Both the position numbers and the translations under genes were made by a program. A stretch of DNA of 64,000 nucleotides from Hirundichthys speculiger (lineage: Eukaryota > Chordata > Actinopteri > Beloniformes > Exocoetidae). Position 1 is the stretch's first letter, and every line of letters starts with the position of its first letter. Positions 9,328-21,189 of this stretch are shown one piece after another. The notes beneath the pieces are model-generated. The model had not been told where the DNA came from, did not search any database, and saw only the letters and a list, made by a program, of their open reading frames with translations. The stretch covers positions 744,001-808,000 of the forward strand of contig JAGFBZ010000942.1 in assembly GCA_018398805.1 (NCBI GenBank). Direction: 5' to 3'.

Positions 9328-9839
9328 ACTTAAGTTATTATGCAAGTTCTTTCATATCAATGGATCGTTCATGATGGATGGATCTTTAGGTTCCAGCACT
9401 CCCATTTCAACCAGTGAAGGTTTCTTGGTGTTACATCCTCTTTTCATTACTGTCTGTTGTTTATTTCATTTCACTTAAGTGAATTAAACTTAAATGTGTG
9501 AAGTTCTGGAATTGTTATTTGAAGTATAATAAAATGAATGTCAAACTGATTCAACTTAAAATCTTCAGAATTATCAACTGATGAGCCCAATTAATTGTAT
9601 TTAGTATTTTAGGTGGACAAATTATCAAAATATTTTTAAAATATGTCAGCTGCAAAATTTGGGGAAAAAAGAACAAAGATTCCTTGATGATTCTTTTATT
9701 GAAAGTTTGTGCAAGTCAATGCCATATAAAACTCTATATATCAGTGGTGGTACGCGGGGAACATCAGGACTTTCCACATTTTTACATTTTTTTTTTTTTA
9801 TTAAATCTGAAACATACAATGCATAATAAATACATTTAA

Positions 9840-10262
9840 ATGAAATTCAGGTAACAATAAATAACTACAATAAGGAATAAACATCTCTCCTGTGAATTTA
9901 AAGCTAATTGAGAAGGCACATATGGCTGTATTTTAAAATTGGTCATCATGGTGGTACTCAGAGAGATGAACACCTTTTTTTCTTCTGCGCTACCTGCTTC
10001 CATTTCATTGCGTGCAGCAATGAAGTCGGTACCACAGTCTGAATGCAGCTGTTTAGCAGAACCACGCAGTGCATAGAAAAACCTTAGCTCATTGATGAAG
10101 CTAGAAGAGCTCATTCCTTCGTCTACCTCAATGTGGACTGCTTTTGTACACAAGCGGGAGAATAGTATTGCCCACCGCTTACGATTAGCTTGCCCTCCTC
10201 GTGTGTGCCTCGTACACACTTCCCATGGACTAAACACATCCATGCCGGCGTAGATGAATTAT
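9840..10262 (-). pseudogene. BEL/Pao-type retrotransposon integrase fragment
   Basis: Minus-strand codons give YAGMDVFSPWEV, TRGGQANRKRWAILF, KAVHIEV and LHSDCGTDF in order. This is the characteristic integrase core of BEL/Pao elements: the first catalytic Asp lies in GMDVFSP, the second in SDCGTDF. The third acidic residue and downstream region are gone; the reading becomes unrelated by about 9900. A stray 38-base stretch separates it from the Tc1 element at 10301. Confidence 0.75.
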
Positions 10263-10300
10263 TTCCAATATTTTTGTATGTACAATGTACAACACAAGTA

Positions 10301-11562
10301 CAGGGGTTGGGCAATGAAACTGTGTGGGAGGTTTCATGGCTAAATTGGACCAGCCTGGTGTCCAGTCTTCATTAATTCCACACAGCACCAGTAAGAGCAG
10401 AGTGTGAAGGTTCAGTTATCAGGGTAAGAGCACGGTTTTGCTCAAAATATTGCAATGCACACAACATCATGGGTGACATATCAGAGTTCAAAAGAGGACA
10501 AATTGTCGGTGCACGTCTTGCTGGTGCATCTGTGATCAAGACAGCAAGTCTTTGTGATGTATTGATGTATGAAGAGCCACGGTATCCAGGGTAACATCAG
10601 CAAACCACCAAGAAGGACCAACCACATCCAACAGGATTAACTGTGGACCCAAGAGGAAGCTGTCTGAAAGGGATGTTCAGGTGCTAACCTGGATTGTATC
10701 AAAAAAAAATATAAAACTACAGCTGCCCAAACCACAGCAGAATTAAATGTGCACCTCAACTCTCCTGTTTCCATCCAGAACTGTCCGTCAGGAGCTCCAC
10801 AGGGTCAGTATAAATGGCCGGGCTGCTATAGCCAAACCTTTGGTCACTCGTTCCAGTACCAAACATTGGTTTCAATGGTGCAAGGAGTGAAAATCTTGGG
10901 CTGTGGACAAGCTGAAACATGTATTGTTCTCTGATGAGTCCACCTTTACTGTTTCCCCCACATCTGGGAGAGTTACGGTGTGGAGAAACCCCAAAGAAGC
11001 AGACCACCCAGACTGATGCATGTCCAGAGTACAGCATGGGGGTAGATCAGTGATGGTTTGAGCTGCCATATCATAGCACTCCCTTGGCCCAATACTTGTG
11101 CTGGATGGGCGCATCACTGCCAGAGACTACCGGAACCATTCTGGGGACCATGTGCATCCAGTGGTTCAAACATTGTATCCTGAAGGCGGTGCCGTGTATC
11201 GAGATGACAGTGCACCAGTACACCCAGCAAGACTGGTGAAAGATTGGTTTGATGAACATGAAAGTGAAGTTGAACATCTCCCTTGGCCTGCAGTCACCAG
11301 ATCTGAATATTACTGAGACACTTTGGGGTGTTTTGGAGGAGCGAGTCAGGAAACGTTTTCCTCCACCAGCATCACGTAGTGACCTGACCACTGACCTGCA
11401 GGAACAATGGCTTCAAATCCCTCTGACCACTGAGCAGGACTTGTATATGTCATTCCCAAGATGAAATTGATGCTGTATTGGCCACAAAAGGAGACTCTAC
11501 ACCATACTAATAAATGTTTGTGCTCTAAAACCAGGTGTTTCAGTTTCATTGTCCAACCCCTG
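10301..11562 (+). mobile_element. Tc1-like transposon, complete ends, TA duplication
   Basis: Inverted ends CAGGGGTTGG (10301) and CCAACCCCTG (ending 11562) extend about 22 bp with one difference. TA lies outside both ends (10299-10300 and 11563-11564), as expected for Tc1/mariner insertion. Length is 1262 bp, close to the usual 1.2-1.6 kb. It landed between a BEL/Pao fragment and a LINE fragment. Confidence 0.92.
10469..11465 (+). pseudogene. Tc1-like DD34E transposase, broken
   Basis: The frame starts MGDISEFKRGQIVGARLAG (helix-turn-helix domain) and then breaks near 10560. Later pieces include KTTAAQTTAELNVHL, FSDESTFT (first catalytic Asp, about 10933), RDDSAPVHPARLVKDWFDEH (second Asp, about 11206) and SPDLNITETLWGVLE (the Glu) in another frame. 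An apparent one-base loss near 11291 separates WPA from SPDLN. The final part RKRFPPPAS...LYMSFPR is the family's usual C terminus. Several stops are present, so it is inactive. Confidence 0.88.
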
Positions 11563-11564
11563 TA

Positions 11565-11690
11565 CATACCCTTTTTAATAATTAAATCAGTTGTTTTAAA
11601 GTAGATAATAGATTTTGCCTTTTTATGTTTGATATATTCAATATGTGATTTCCAGGAAATTTTACTTCCTATGATCACATCTTGAAATTT
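11565..11690 (-). pseudogene. LINE reverse-transcriptase C-terminal scrap
   Basis: Minus-strand codons read VIIGSKISWKSHIEYIKHK then AKSIIYF, matching the 'FLGV.ID..LSWK.HI' block that follows the palm domain in L2/CR1-like LINEs. About 40 residues survive. Confidence 0.6.
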
Positions 11691-11699
11691 GGTTAAATA

Positions 11700-13616
11700 T
11701 GACTTTGCGTTGCAAAATGTTCTATTACCTTCAATTTTATTTTATTTTCATATAAAGATAATCTGTTACAATCAAACCACTTTCTTTATTAAACAAAACT
11801 TAATAACTTTCAACAGATTGCAATAATTTATCAGTATTTTTCTATCATCGGTGACAGCTGCGTCATTGCGTCCATGTTTTTCCATTTCAGTCAAATTAGA
11901 CTGCAATGGAAATGGTGTCTGCAGCAGATCTAAATTTTTCCATTTCTGAAGATAGAAGATTAAAGATGGTCCAACAAGCTGCTTACTTCTGGAGTGTGCT
12001 TAGTTTTCCACAAACTGCTTCTGCATTCTGGTTGAGTTTTTGTTGTTTTAATAAATAACCCAGTCTGACGTGTTGTTGTTCATCTGAAGTTGTACCGAGC
12101 TGATTTCAAGACCAGGGTAAGGATCAGATACTCAAAACCGCAGAGCCAAGTGAAGATTTAAAGGCCTCATTCATCAAGTTTAAATAAAATAGCCCTCAGT
12201 CTGGACTCAGACAGGTGTCGACTGAAGTCTTGTTCAGGCTGGAGGGGGACTCTGCAGGAGATGCCCTGGCCTCCTGCCGCTTCCCCTTGATGTGCAGTGA
12301 ATGAAAATCCCCCCTCCCCGTGAGCGAGGAAAAGTTCAAGCTTGAGTAGATTTATGTTGGTTCAATCAAACAGCGATAAACTGTTGAGCGTTTAACACCT
12401 TGTCGTAATCAATGCGTGACTTTTCAATGTGCACCTCAAGGAGGGTAAATATGAAAAAATAATTATGTTTTCAGGCCGCCCGCTCCAGCGCTCCTCTGGA
12501 GGGAAAACCTGCACAAAATGAACAAATGCTGCTTTGGTTTTCTTTGATAGATTTAGAAAATAAGTAGCTGGCAGTTGCCTATTTGATCATTTGAAGACTG
12601 AAGACAAATTTTCTAAAAACGACTGCAGAGAAAGAAAGTTATGCAAAAGTCAAATCTTTGGATCAAACTGTGAGTGTGCAACAACATGATGTTCTGAAAG
12701 AAATATCATCAGGAAAAAGCTGAATGTTTAGAGATCTTACAATGAGAAGAAGTGCGGGAGACAAGCCAAAACCCGATTGATTTCTTCCTTTAGCTGGCAA
12801 GCAGAACAAAGTACCAAGAGATTTAATTTGAAACCCGTTAAATGATTGTAATTATTCTGCTGAATAAAATATAACCAAATGGTAACAAAAGTATAAACCG
12901 CTTTAATGGATGTGGAGTCATTAGCAGCGGAGACGACAGCTATAGAAAACAGTTTTAATGATTTGTTTTGCTCTTGCATTAGACTTTAACTTCTGACCTC
13001 ACTGAGCAGCATCTACAGTCCACTAACAGACTGCAAACCATCAAGACTAAAGAATTGACACAAAAGTTCAGATCTCTCTTTTTTTCAAGCAAACCCCTTC
13101 TCTCTAGACGGAAAACTGTAAAAAGTAATCGGCGATGGCATGACATTTCATCACATAAACATCTGGGCTCTTTCCAAGTTTCTGCTCTTCACGTTTTTCC
13201 TGATTTTTTAATTTTTTTTTCTCTGTTCTACTTAATTTGAACTATAAGTATTGAACGAAGTTGTGCTGATGGGATTTAAATGTATAAATCTGGCAGGAGG
13301 GAACTGGAACAGCACAAAAAAGGTATCATTGCTAAAATCTACTCAGAAAAGTATATACTAAACCGGGAAAACATAGAGGAAATCCAAATAAACATCAAAC
13401 TGCAGAGCATCAGTGGTATAAAGCCTCTCATCCTGTCTCTGTGGGAGAGTCCAGCCGCCCTGTGGAGGGAACTCATTTCACCCGCTTGTATCCGCGGTCT
13501 TATTTCCTCATCACTACATACATTTTGTGACCCCAGGTGAGTTTAACAGCCCACAGTTAGGCAAACTGTCTGTAAATGTAAACAGTTTAGTACTGTGACT
13601 AGTCTTCCTAGAACTG
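11700..13616. other. No gene seen; low-copy DNA
   Basis: AT-rich sequence with short frames only. The stretch 12140-12320 is less AT-rich and free of recognisable repeats. No domain or element end was identified. Confidence 0.55.
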
Positions 13617-13935
13617 GGCACCAAGATGACTCCAAAGGCGCAACAATGAGACCTCCATGAGGTAAGGAGGAATCCACAAGGAACATCTAAAGGCTTGGAG
13701 ACATCGCTGGATCTGGTGCACACCTCTTTTCACAAGACTACCATCCATGAGTCTTTACACAGGCAGGGTGTTATGTGGCAGAACACCACAGTGGAAGCAA
13801 CCCACCTCCAAAAATATAAGAATAAAAAAATATTTCTGCTTGTCTGAAATATGCAAAAGAGTACATTAGCAATCTGCAATGCTACCAGTAAAATGTATTG
13901 CAGACTGATGAAACCAAAGGCTTAGTAGGGGAAAA
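13617..13935 (+). pseudogene. Tc1-like transposase relic (N-terminal half)
   Basis: In shifting frames the sequence reads PQGTSKGLETSLDL, HKTTIHESLHRQGV and finally QTDETKG. These match the order helix-turn-helix, 'tv...L...G.hgr' and 'WtDETK' (first catalytic Asp) of another Tc1 subfamily. The C-terminal half and both ends are absent; unrelated repeat begins at about 13940. Confidence 0.6.
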
Positions 13936-13939
13936 TCCG

Positions 13940-14212
13940 AGTCCCACAAAAATGCTATCCACTGGGTGGCAGCACCAGTTGAAACCGGTCATTACCGCTG
14001 CATTTGGGGCTTTCAGGTGTCATGAAAGCGTCCAAGTTTTGTAGCAACGGTGCAAACTCCCACTGACTTGGAAGGCAACAATTTATCGCAAGGGTAAAGA
14101 CAAAACGGGGAAGAATATCGACAAGCTGAACCTCATGAGAAATTCTGGGCCATATCCTCGTCAATTCAGCAAGAAACAGATCAACACTGACAGCGAGACG
14201 AGCGGTGAGCCT
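13940..14212. repeat. Interspersed repeat A (related to 55320-55670)
   Basis: About 80 bp around 14132-14212 (gagaaattct, aagaaacagatcaacactga, gagcggtga) match 55588-55665 at roughly three bases in four. The rest diverges. It lies directly before the polypurine tract of the gypsy-like LTR, so it may be the 3' end of that element's internal region. Confidence 0.45.
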
Positions 14213-14219
14213 GTCTTTT

Positions 14220-14230
14220 GGAGGGGGGGG
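14220..14230 (+). other. Polypurine tract before LTR
   Basis: GGAGGGGGGGG followed by TAC sits immediately 5' of the TG that opens the LTR, the plus-strand priming site layout of Ty3/gypsy elements. Confidence 0.55.
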
Positions 14231-14233
14231 TAC

Positions 14234-14667
14234 TGTTATGGCCTGGGTCGGCCCTAGCAGCCCTGTGTGTGTCTGTGTCTGTCAAGTTGGCATTTTACTT
14301 TGAAGGTCTGTCTTGTCTCTATTGTTTTCTGCTTTGCTTCCTTCCCCTCGTCACCACTGATTCCCTGCACCTGCCTCTCGTTTGTTCCTCTGTGTATTTA
14401 AGTCCTGTCATTTTCCCCTGTTCTCTGTGAGTCCATTGTCGTAAGTATGTGTTTTGCAGTCCTGTATGTTTCCCTCCCGTCTCATGGATTAAGTTGTTTG
14501 TTTTTGCATTTTTGGATCTTTGTGTTTTTGCATTTTTGAACTTTTTGTATTTTTCGACCATTGGGACTTTGTGTTTTTGGATCAGCTGGACCTTTGTGTT
14601 TTTTGTAATAAACCTTTGCTTATTTGAGATCTCCTGCGCTTTGGTCCTCTTTAGCAGCTGCAAAACA
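14234..14667 (+). mobile_element. Gypsy-like 3' LTR
   Basis: It begins TGTTATGGCC just after the polypurine tract. It contains a TATA-like TGTATTTAAG at 14392, a poly(A) signal AATAAA near 14610 and the phrase CCTGCGCTTTGGTCCT common near the end of fish gypsy LTRs. The end at GCAAAACA (14667) is a best guess. No pol sequence is recognisable upstream. Confidence 0.55.
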
Positions 14668-14932
14668 TCCTCTAAAGTTTCCTGCGGGTCAGATCCAGAG
14701 CTATTGAAAGCACTTGCTTGAAGTCCATGCTCTAAAAAGGAGGCCAGTTATTAACTAACTCCGAATGCTGACTTATATTTTGCTCGAACACTGCTCAGGA
14801 AGGTACTAGAAAACACTTGTACATTTACCGAAGTGAGACATTATTTTAAGGTTTTCTACAGTCTGAAGAAAGAAAGTTTGATTGAGTTGGGGCGTAATCT
14901 CAAGATCTGTAAGGTGGAAGTTGGGGTAAATC

Positions 14933-16329
14933 TAGGGTTGCCAACTCTCTGAGGCTGGAAAGAGGGACATTTTTTGGATGGGGGGTTTGGGGGGTCCACC
15001 CCCCAAAAAATTTGTGTTTCTTAGATGCAATTTCCTGCATTTTAAGGCATTGAAAAGACTGACGTCTTGCCACCCCACCCATGCCAGAAATGATGTTTTC
15101 TTATCCAGACCACAATCCTACTAATTTCAGGATAATTTTGTGAAATTAATTATGCATGTTGTACACAACTTGTGTGCAACATGGGCCGGTCAGTTAGCTT
15201 TTAGAATGCCATCGTTTACCCTGGTGAGCAATTTGTAGACAGAATGGTGCTTTCTGAAGTTAACATTTGCATTGTTGGCGGCATATGCGGTGATGTTTTC
15301 AACATTAAGACCATATGTGTCCAGACAGGAAAGGAGAGCCTTATGTATGCCATTCACAAATGTTTTCGTAGAAATCCAACAATTTGGACATTACGCTATC
15401 CGACGCGGAAAAGTAGCTCACACACACTGGAAACACTTTTCTGTTTCCCTTTTTAGAGGCATCGCTAGCGAGTGAAAAATAAAGGGGCTCACCATCACCT
15501 GAAGAAAGATCGGAGACTATTTTCCCCACAGTGCTTGGACCCAACACATTCATGGTGATCATCTCCGCTTTGGTTCTTCCCAACTACATCTTCTTAGTGA
15601 CACTCGAGTCTTGAAATAAAGCCCCGTTTAATTTCACGGTGCAGTCAGCGCTGTTATAGCTGTGAATGTGTTTGATGGTGTGGTATATTTAGGACACCTC
15701 GCTTGAAGAACTTTTGTCAATTTCAGCAGTAGATGCGGTGAAGAATGAAGTGATGTTGTTTGCCTCTTTTGCTAGCACAGCCTTTTTATGACACTTGGTG
15801 TCTTCATGACGGGATGAGTCGTGCTCGCCACCATGGCCAATCGATATCTCGCGACGGCATAAAGTACAAAATGCTCTTCTAGGGTCTGTAGTGGCTTTAA
15901 CCCACGACCTTTTTGTTTCCCATTCCTTGTTATAGCTGCAAAGCCTCTTTTTTTAGCTGGTTCATCCATTTCCCTCAGTAAACTTCACTGATTACAACCG
16001 TCTCCCATAGCAACGTATACATGCAGGTCGGCGTAGCCTATCACAGTTCCCTGATCAGAATGTGTCATCATACACCAGTCTGTTATCATTGGACAATATA
16101 CTTTGTAAACGTTGAGTTTTGGGGCATAGTAGCCTATCAAAAACCCCTGTTTATAATGTGTCACCAATCAGCAGTCTATCACTGGACGAAATGCTTCATA
16201 AACATTCCATTAAAAAATGCTGTCAAGACTATGATTGAAATGCGGGACGAGAGCAGTTCTTCACGGGGCAAATAAAATTCACCTAAAAAACGGGATGTCC
16301 CGGGCAAATCGGGACGGTTGGTAACCCTA
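14933..16329 (-). mobile_element. hAT-type element with decayed transposase
   Basis: The ends are TAGGGTTGCCAAC (14933) and GGTTGGTAACCCTA (16329). Flanks GGTAAATC and AGCAAATC agree at 6 of 8 bases, an aged 8-bp duplication. Length is 1397 bp, and the interior carries minus-strand transposase remains. The terminus TAGGGTTGCCA is shared with the MITE at 30499-31279. Confidence 0.8.
15341..15970 (-). pseudogene. BED-finger hAT-like transposase, N-terminal half, broken
   Basis: On the minus strand the reading gives YNKEWETKRSW, FCTLCRREISIGHGGEHD then RHEDTKCHKK, a zinc finger of C-x2-C ... H form. A TAA at 15689-15691 interrupts, and the reading resumes in a shifted frame with MGRTKAEM, LGPSTVGKIVSDL and SLASDASKKGNRKVFPV. 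The last phrase matches the SDASNKGNRK-type block seen in fish hAT/ZMYM-like transposases. Everything after LLDFYEN is lost, including the dimerisation domain. Confidence 0.7.
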
Positions 16330-16378
16330 AGCAAATCTGAGTTTTTTACCTTATGAAATCAAAGAGGTTTAATATTAA

Positions 16379-17224
16379 GGGCCCGATCTTCCGCCAGATC
16401 TCCTAAAGCTGCCATTTAGGGATAGCGGGTAGCGAAAGGGGCGTTCCCCCGCAAAGAACGCAATCTTCCACCTTGCTAAACCCACTATCCCACCTGCGCT
16501 ACCCGCTACATTAGCATAGGAGTGGTTAGGGCGTTCCATCTGTTAAACCAATCAGTGCGTCAGTAGCCATTGCCTTTAAGAGCAGGTTGTGCTACCTGCA
16601 AACCGCTATGGATCGTCTTTTCATCCAGATCGGAGCAGCTCTCATTCGCAGCTCTCATTCGTAGCTCATCTGCGACTCTGCTGTAGAGCTTCCTCCTCTT
16701 CCTTCCTCCTCCTCCTCTGCACTGATATATACATAAAAATATTTTTACACAGACAATTCCTATCGGCTACCTGAAAGTCCCAGATAGTTTGTGCGTTCCA
16801 GTAAACACGCTCTGGTCGTCTATGGTTTAGCTGGTGAGCAAGCCGTTTAAGAAGATCTCTGCTATTTTCTTAGGGGTTCAACTGAGGCCAGATCACGTTT
16901 TTTATACAAGAGTTAATTCGAGAGGTAGAGCCGTTTGTGCACGTCCACATGTGGCCAGGTGAACGCACATTGATGCCACTTGGACGCGCTCTTGTCCGGC
17001 ATGCAGGTATGATCGCAGGCATGATCGCAAGATACCGAGTTTGTGGAAAGGGCAAAAGACACGCCCATTGCCACACCTACAACTTGAGTTAGGGAGTCGG
17101 CATAATGGGTAGCAGGCTTTAGGGAGCATAAGATTGCATTAGCTGTTAGGGGAAGCTCCTAAACCCGCAATTTGTGGGTAGCGGCTAGTGGGTGGCGGCT
17201 AGCAGGAAATGTACAATCAGGGCC
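16379..17224. mobile_element. PIF/Harbinger-like MITE
   Basis: TAA stands on both sides (16376-16378, 17225-17227) of GGGCCCGATC... and ...AATCAGGGCC ends. A 3-bp TAA/TTA duplication and GGGCC-type ends fit PIF/Harbinger. Subterminal words GCGGGTAGCG and GGGTAGCGGCTAG repeat near both ends. No intact transposase frame. It begins 50 bases after the hAT element. Confidence 0.6.
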
Positions 17225-17439
17225 TAAGTCTACTCTTGTCTCACACTGCCTTCATGTCTTTAAACTGTGTTGTTTTATATCATAATTATTATCAGGAACC
17301 AATATTTTGTTGCTTGGAACCTTGGACCATCACAAAATTCCCAGTCTTTGTGAAATCTTTGGTTTGGGCCTTAATGCTCCAGCTGATAGTCTCTAGATAA
17401 CTCAGTTAATTCTGCTCTCTCGGATATAGCTGTATGCAG

Positions 17440-17760
17440 TACTTGCGCCCGTCAGGGGTGTGTCAGCTCACCTTTTCTGTTTACCCTACACACAGATGAC
17501 TGTGTGTGGGGTAAACTGTGCCAAATCAATACATTGTGAAATTCTCTGATCACACTGTTTTACTCTCGTCTGCAAACAAAAAAGTCCAACTTAAACAGCC
17601 ACTCTGCTGCTGTAGACATCCCTGTAGACTGGTGTGATGCTCATAAACTTTAAACACAAGTGAGACTGTGGAAATGCAGATCAGTTGGTGATCAGGGCCC
17701 TGTGGTCATTCATGGCTGTGAGAGGCAGGTGAACGCCTTTAAATACTCATTGATGAGTTC
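17440..17760 (+). pseudogene. LINE reverse-transcriptase fragment (Rex/L2-like)
   Basis: Codons give ARQGCVSSPFLFTLHTDDC, the 'PQGCVLSPLLFTLYTNDC' block of the palm. Further on come DWCDAHKL and VIHGCERQVNAFKYSL, matching 'HNL.LN..KT' and 'I.G..VE.V..FKYLG' regions of Rex1/L2-type LINEs. The YADD box itself is degraded. Several stops; no 3' tail recognised. Confidence 0.65.
17480..17515. repeat. Hairpin, 16-bp arms, 4-base loop
   Basis: TTTACCCTACACACAG pairs with CTGTGTGTGGGGTAAA with a single mismatch across ATGA. It lies inside the LINE palm-coding relic. Confidence 0.75.
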
Positions 17761-20700
17761 ACATTGATAATGATCTGAGCTGGCACACACGGGTGAACAG
17801 TGTTTGCACCAGAACCCATCGGCGTTTTCATTTTTTTCGTTCAGACTTACGGCATCTGCCAAAATACTGTGTTGATTTTCTACAGCTCATCTGTTGGATC
17901 AGTTCCCAGGTATGGTAATCTATCTGTCATATCTGAAGCACATATGCCCAGCCGAGTTAAGACAGCAGAGAAGATCAGGGGTACACCTGCCCCCCTCGAC
18001 CTGCAGGAGTTTTTTTTGAGCAGGCAACAATCAGACAGACGAGGAGCATTTTATTGGACGGTACATGACCTTGGCTGAATGTAGGACGATAAATTCAGGG
18101 AGGTAGATGGTTCCTGGTGCAGGCACAACAGGTATAAGTGTGAGTGAAGGGGGTGCATATGTGTGCATGAGGGTTGTGTTGATGTAATGATTTGCTAATT
18201 TGCACGAGCTCAACTGTAACGGACTTTGAGCATTTGTATTTTATGTGCATTATGTTGTTTCTTTTTTATAGTTGCTGTTTATGATGTTGCATAGCATTCC
18301 CTCATCCAAGTTACATTTCTAACAAAGGAGACAAATCAAGTGACTTTACCTCGATGTCAGAGGGTGTCTTACATTTATCTTTTCAAAATCTTTATAAAGC
18401 TTCCAACCACCTGAGTACGACAATGAGCATCGTTGTATCTGCGCTCTTGGGGTGTCTCTGGGTTGGTGAAGGGGGTCAACAACCACATCCTCGGTGGATA
18501 ATCGCCGTCACCAAAAGAGATCGTTGTATGTAATCTCTAACTTGTAAAAACCTGAAAAAGTGCATTTTGGGAATACCAAAAGTTTCTGTAAATTGAGAAA
18601 AGCTAGGAAAACGATTGTCAATGCAAAGATCACCAAAGCATTTTAAACCTTTCTTGTGCCAAATCTTAAATCTGCTTTTCCACCAGAGAAAACGTGCGTC
18701 ATGTGCACCTTGAACTGCCCCAGTGCCGGTGGAAAGTTGCTCAGGGTTCTTTTAACGCCATCATGACACAAGTTAAAAGTTTGGAAAAGAGAGACAGAGT
18801 AACTGAGCAAGAGGCAAAAAGAAGGATCGTGGACTTACATTCAGTTGTTGGTAAGAGCTTTGTAAAATACTGTATGTGCACAACTGTGAAGTCATTGGAA
18901 GATGAAGTTTGTTATTTTTGTTGTTCCAGTGGATCTTCTTTTTTTTTTTTTTTTAAACTGTCTGCATATATGAGGGGTTAGAGCCAAAATGGTAAAACCC
19001 CCTTTTTATATGGAATGTGCTCCTGCAGGCAGATGTGAGTTATGAAAGCGACTGTGTCTTTCACCGGCCTTCCTGACAGTCTGATAATGTACTTTACCGG
19101 GGCCGAAGACTGATTCTGTCAGAGAGGACTAAAATCGCCTCCTGGAGGAAGCGGGGAACATCAAATGTTCTGCACTTCCACTGTCGAGGCGACTGATTGG
19201 ACACCATCAACCACAATGAGGCTGATGGCGTCTACTGAGACAACGGTCCTCAAACTCGATGGTAGATGGTGGGCGTGATGTTGAGGCTGCTTTCTAATTC
19301 CCCAGTTAGACCAAATGCTTTTCCAAGAAGTCTTGCTCATTTCCCATTTTTCCAGGTCTGCTGTGATTCCCAGAAGTTCCAGCACCAGAATGGGAGGACG
19401 GATTCTCCAGGCCAGACTCTTGAGGAACCTGGAAGCTTTTGGGCGGTGGGTGCAGTCACCCTCACCTTTGAAATCTATCTGAAAATCAATCCACAACATG
19501 ATTGTGTTTTCTTCTTAAGGACATATTCCTATTGTATTTCTCTGATATTTTTGACCAAAGCTTGTCCTCGTCATTTCATTTAGATTATTTTTTAAAGGGA
19601 TTATATTCAACTCACTGATGCATGACTTATTTTAATTTGCTTGATTTTGTAATTGATGTGATGATGTCATGCAGAGAGCCTTGCTTACTTTGATAACCCA
19701 ATGTGATACGTACGTGTGATACCCGATGTGTTAACTTTGCTGAACAACATCAGGAGAAGAAAATCTATTTCACCTAAAAAGCTGGATTTCCAACAGCTGT
19801 CAGATGCTTGCAGCCTTCTCAGGGGCCGGGTTTGTTAATGTAGAGATTTATTACACCCAAGATGTTCAGTGTATACAATATAACAGTTCCACGGTGTCTG
19901 CAGTTTCATCTTTAATTCCTCGCACTTTCTTTCCTGCCTCCTTCTCTGTTCTCTCCTTCCTTCACTCTCAACCCCCGTCTCTCTCTCTCTGGTTCTCTGC
20001 CATCTCTCTGCCTCTGTGCCCGAGGTGCCGTTTGCTATTTGGATGATTTAGTCCGAAAGGGAGAGAGGGATTTCATTAGCTGTTTACCTGTGGGCCTCAG
20101 GTACCCGTTGTGCTCGAAGACTGCTTCATTTGAAAATAAATAAATAAGTGGGTGAATGTATCAATCCCACGTTCAGCTGTGGAGGCGTGCAGCAGACCAG
20201 CAGGTGAAGGTTCATCTAGCGTATCTGGTCATGGGTTTAAAGTTTCGGAGATGATATGCACCTTTGGGCCCGCGATACCTGCAATGCTGTGTGAACACTA
20301 TCTTTATAATCTTTATGAGCGGACGGTAAGAAACACCAGGGCCCTTCTTAATGGGGTGCACTACAAGCTGCGGTCTGAGGTCCCTGGGTGGATGTGCGCT
20401 CATGGGACTCGGAGCTTTCTTAAAACTACTTCCTGTTACACTACTTATGAAATTTCAGTCTCTTAGATGGACTATCATGGAATAGCTTTATTGTTTTTGT
20501 GGTGTTTTAGTCATTTGTCATGTAAGGGAGAATCCATGGCCCCAATTAGACCTTGCTTTAACATGTGTCCAGAGAAATCTCATCCCAAGTGGCTAGTGTG
20601 TTCACACCTGGCATTAAAATGCATACCCGAATGCCTCATTCCCACTTGCAAACACCAGCGGGAGCAGTTGGAAATAAGTAACCCTGACTTGCAGAGAGAA

Positions 20701-20885
20701 ACCACCAACAAGATTAACGTTTTTTTTCCCCCCCTAAAACTTTACTCAGCAAAGGATATGTACGATACAGATTAGCATGTATGCAATAAAAGCGAAGGTC
20801 CATCGCAAATAATAAAGAAGAACTCAAATGACAAGGACCTTTACTGGTCGTTCACTGGTTCGGAGTACAAAGAGAATGTCGACAC
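17761..20885. other. No gene identified; low-copy DNA
   Basis: Holds a T run at 18939-18954, a CT-rich tract at 19915-20010 and several 60-110-codon frames without recognisable motifs. The segment 19155-19500 is more GC-rich and has frames on both strands; it may be an old repeat or exon remnant, but I could not place it. Confidence 0.5.
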
Positions 20886-20990
20886 TAGAGCTGAGCCATT
20901 TTATCGATTCTGCGATATATATCGATTTTTTGGCCGCGGGTATCGATATTCTAAGCTTCTTTCAAAACCCCCGTGTCCCACCTTTAAAAG
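20886..20990. mobile_element. hAT-like terminus fragment
   Basis: TAGAGCTGAGCCATTTTATC followed by ATCGATTCTGCGATATATATC and GGTATCGATA matches the style of the TAGAGCTGGGCGATAC family at 22782 and the element at 51368. The opposite end is not found. Confidence 0.4.
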
Positions 20991-21004
20991 CTTGCAAGCA
21001 ACAT

Positions 21005-21049
21005 CATCAGGCTAATCTCATCAGGCTAATCTCATCAGGCCACCATTTA
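21005..21049. repeat. Short direct repeat CATCAGGCTAATCT
   Basis: Three copies of CATCAGGC in a row, two followed by TAATCT, spaced 16 bases. Confidence 0.75.
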
Positions 21050-21104
21050 AGACCTGCTGGAGCAGCCAACGCCAGTTTATCAGCTGCCTTGTGGTAACTT
21101 CGGC

Positions 21105-21182
21105 TGTATATTAGATATATTAGATATTAGATATATTAGTCAAGAACTTGACTAATATATCCCTAACCTGACTAATATATTC
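21105..21182. repeat. AT-rich inverted/direct repeat cluster
   Basis: A perfect 15-bp inverted repeat, GATATATTAGTCAAG (21130-21144) and CTTGACTAATATATC (21147-21161), separated by AA. TTAGATATATTAG words precede it and CTGACTAATATAT follows. Confidence 0.8.
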
Positions 21183-21189
21183 CTTCCCC

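Noticed and set aside
10749..11117. Overlapping short frames on both strands inside the Tc1 element
   Set aside because: They are shadows of the decayed transposase.
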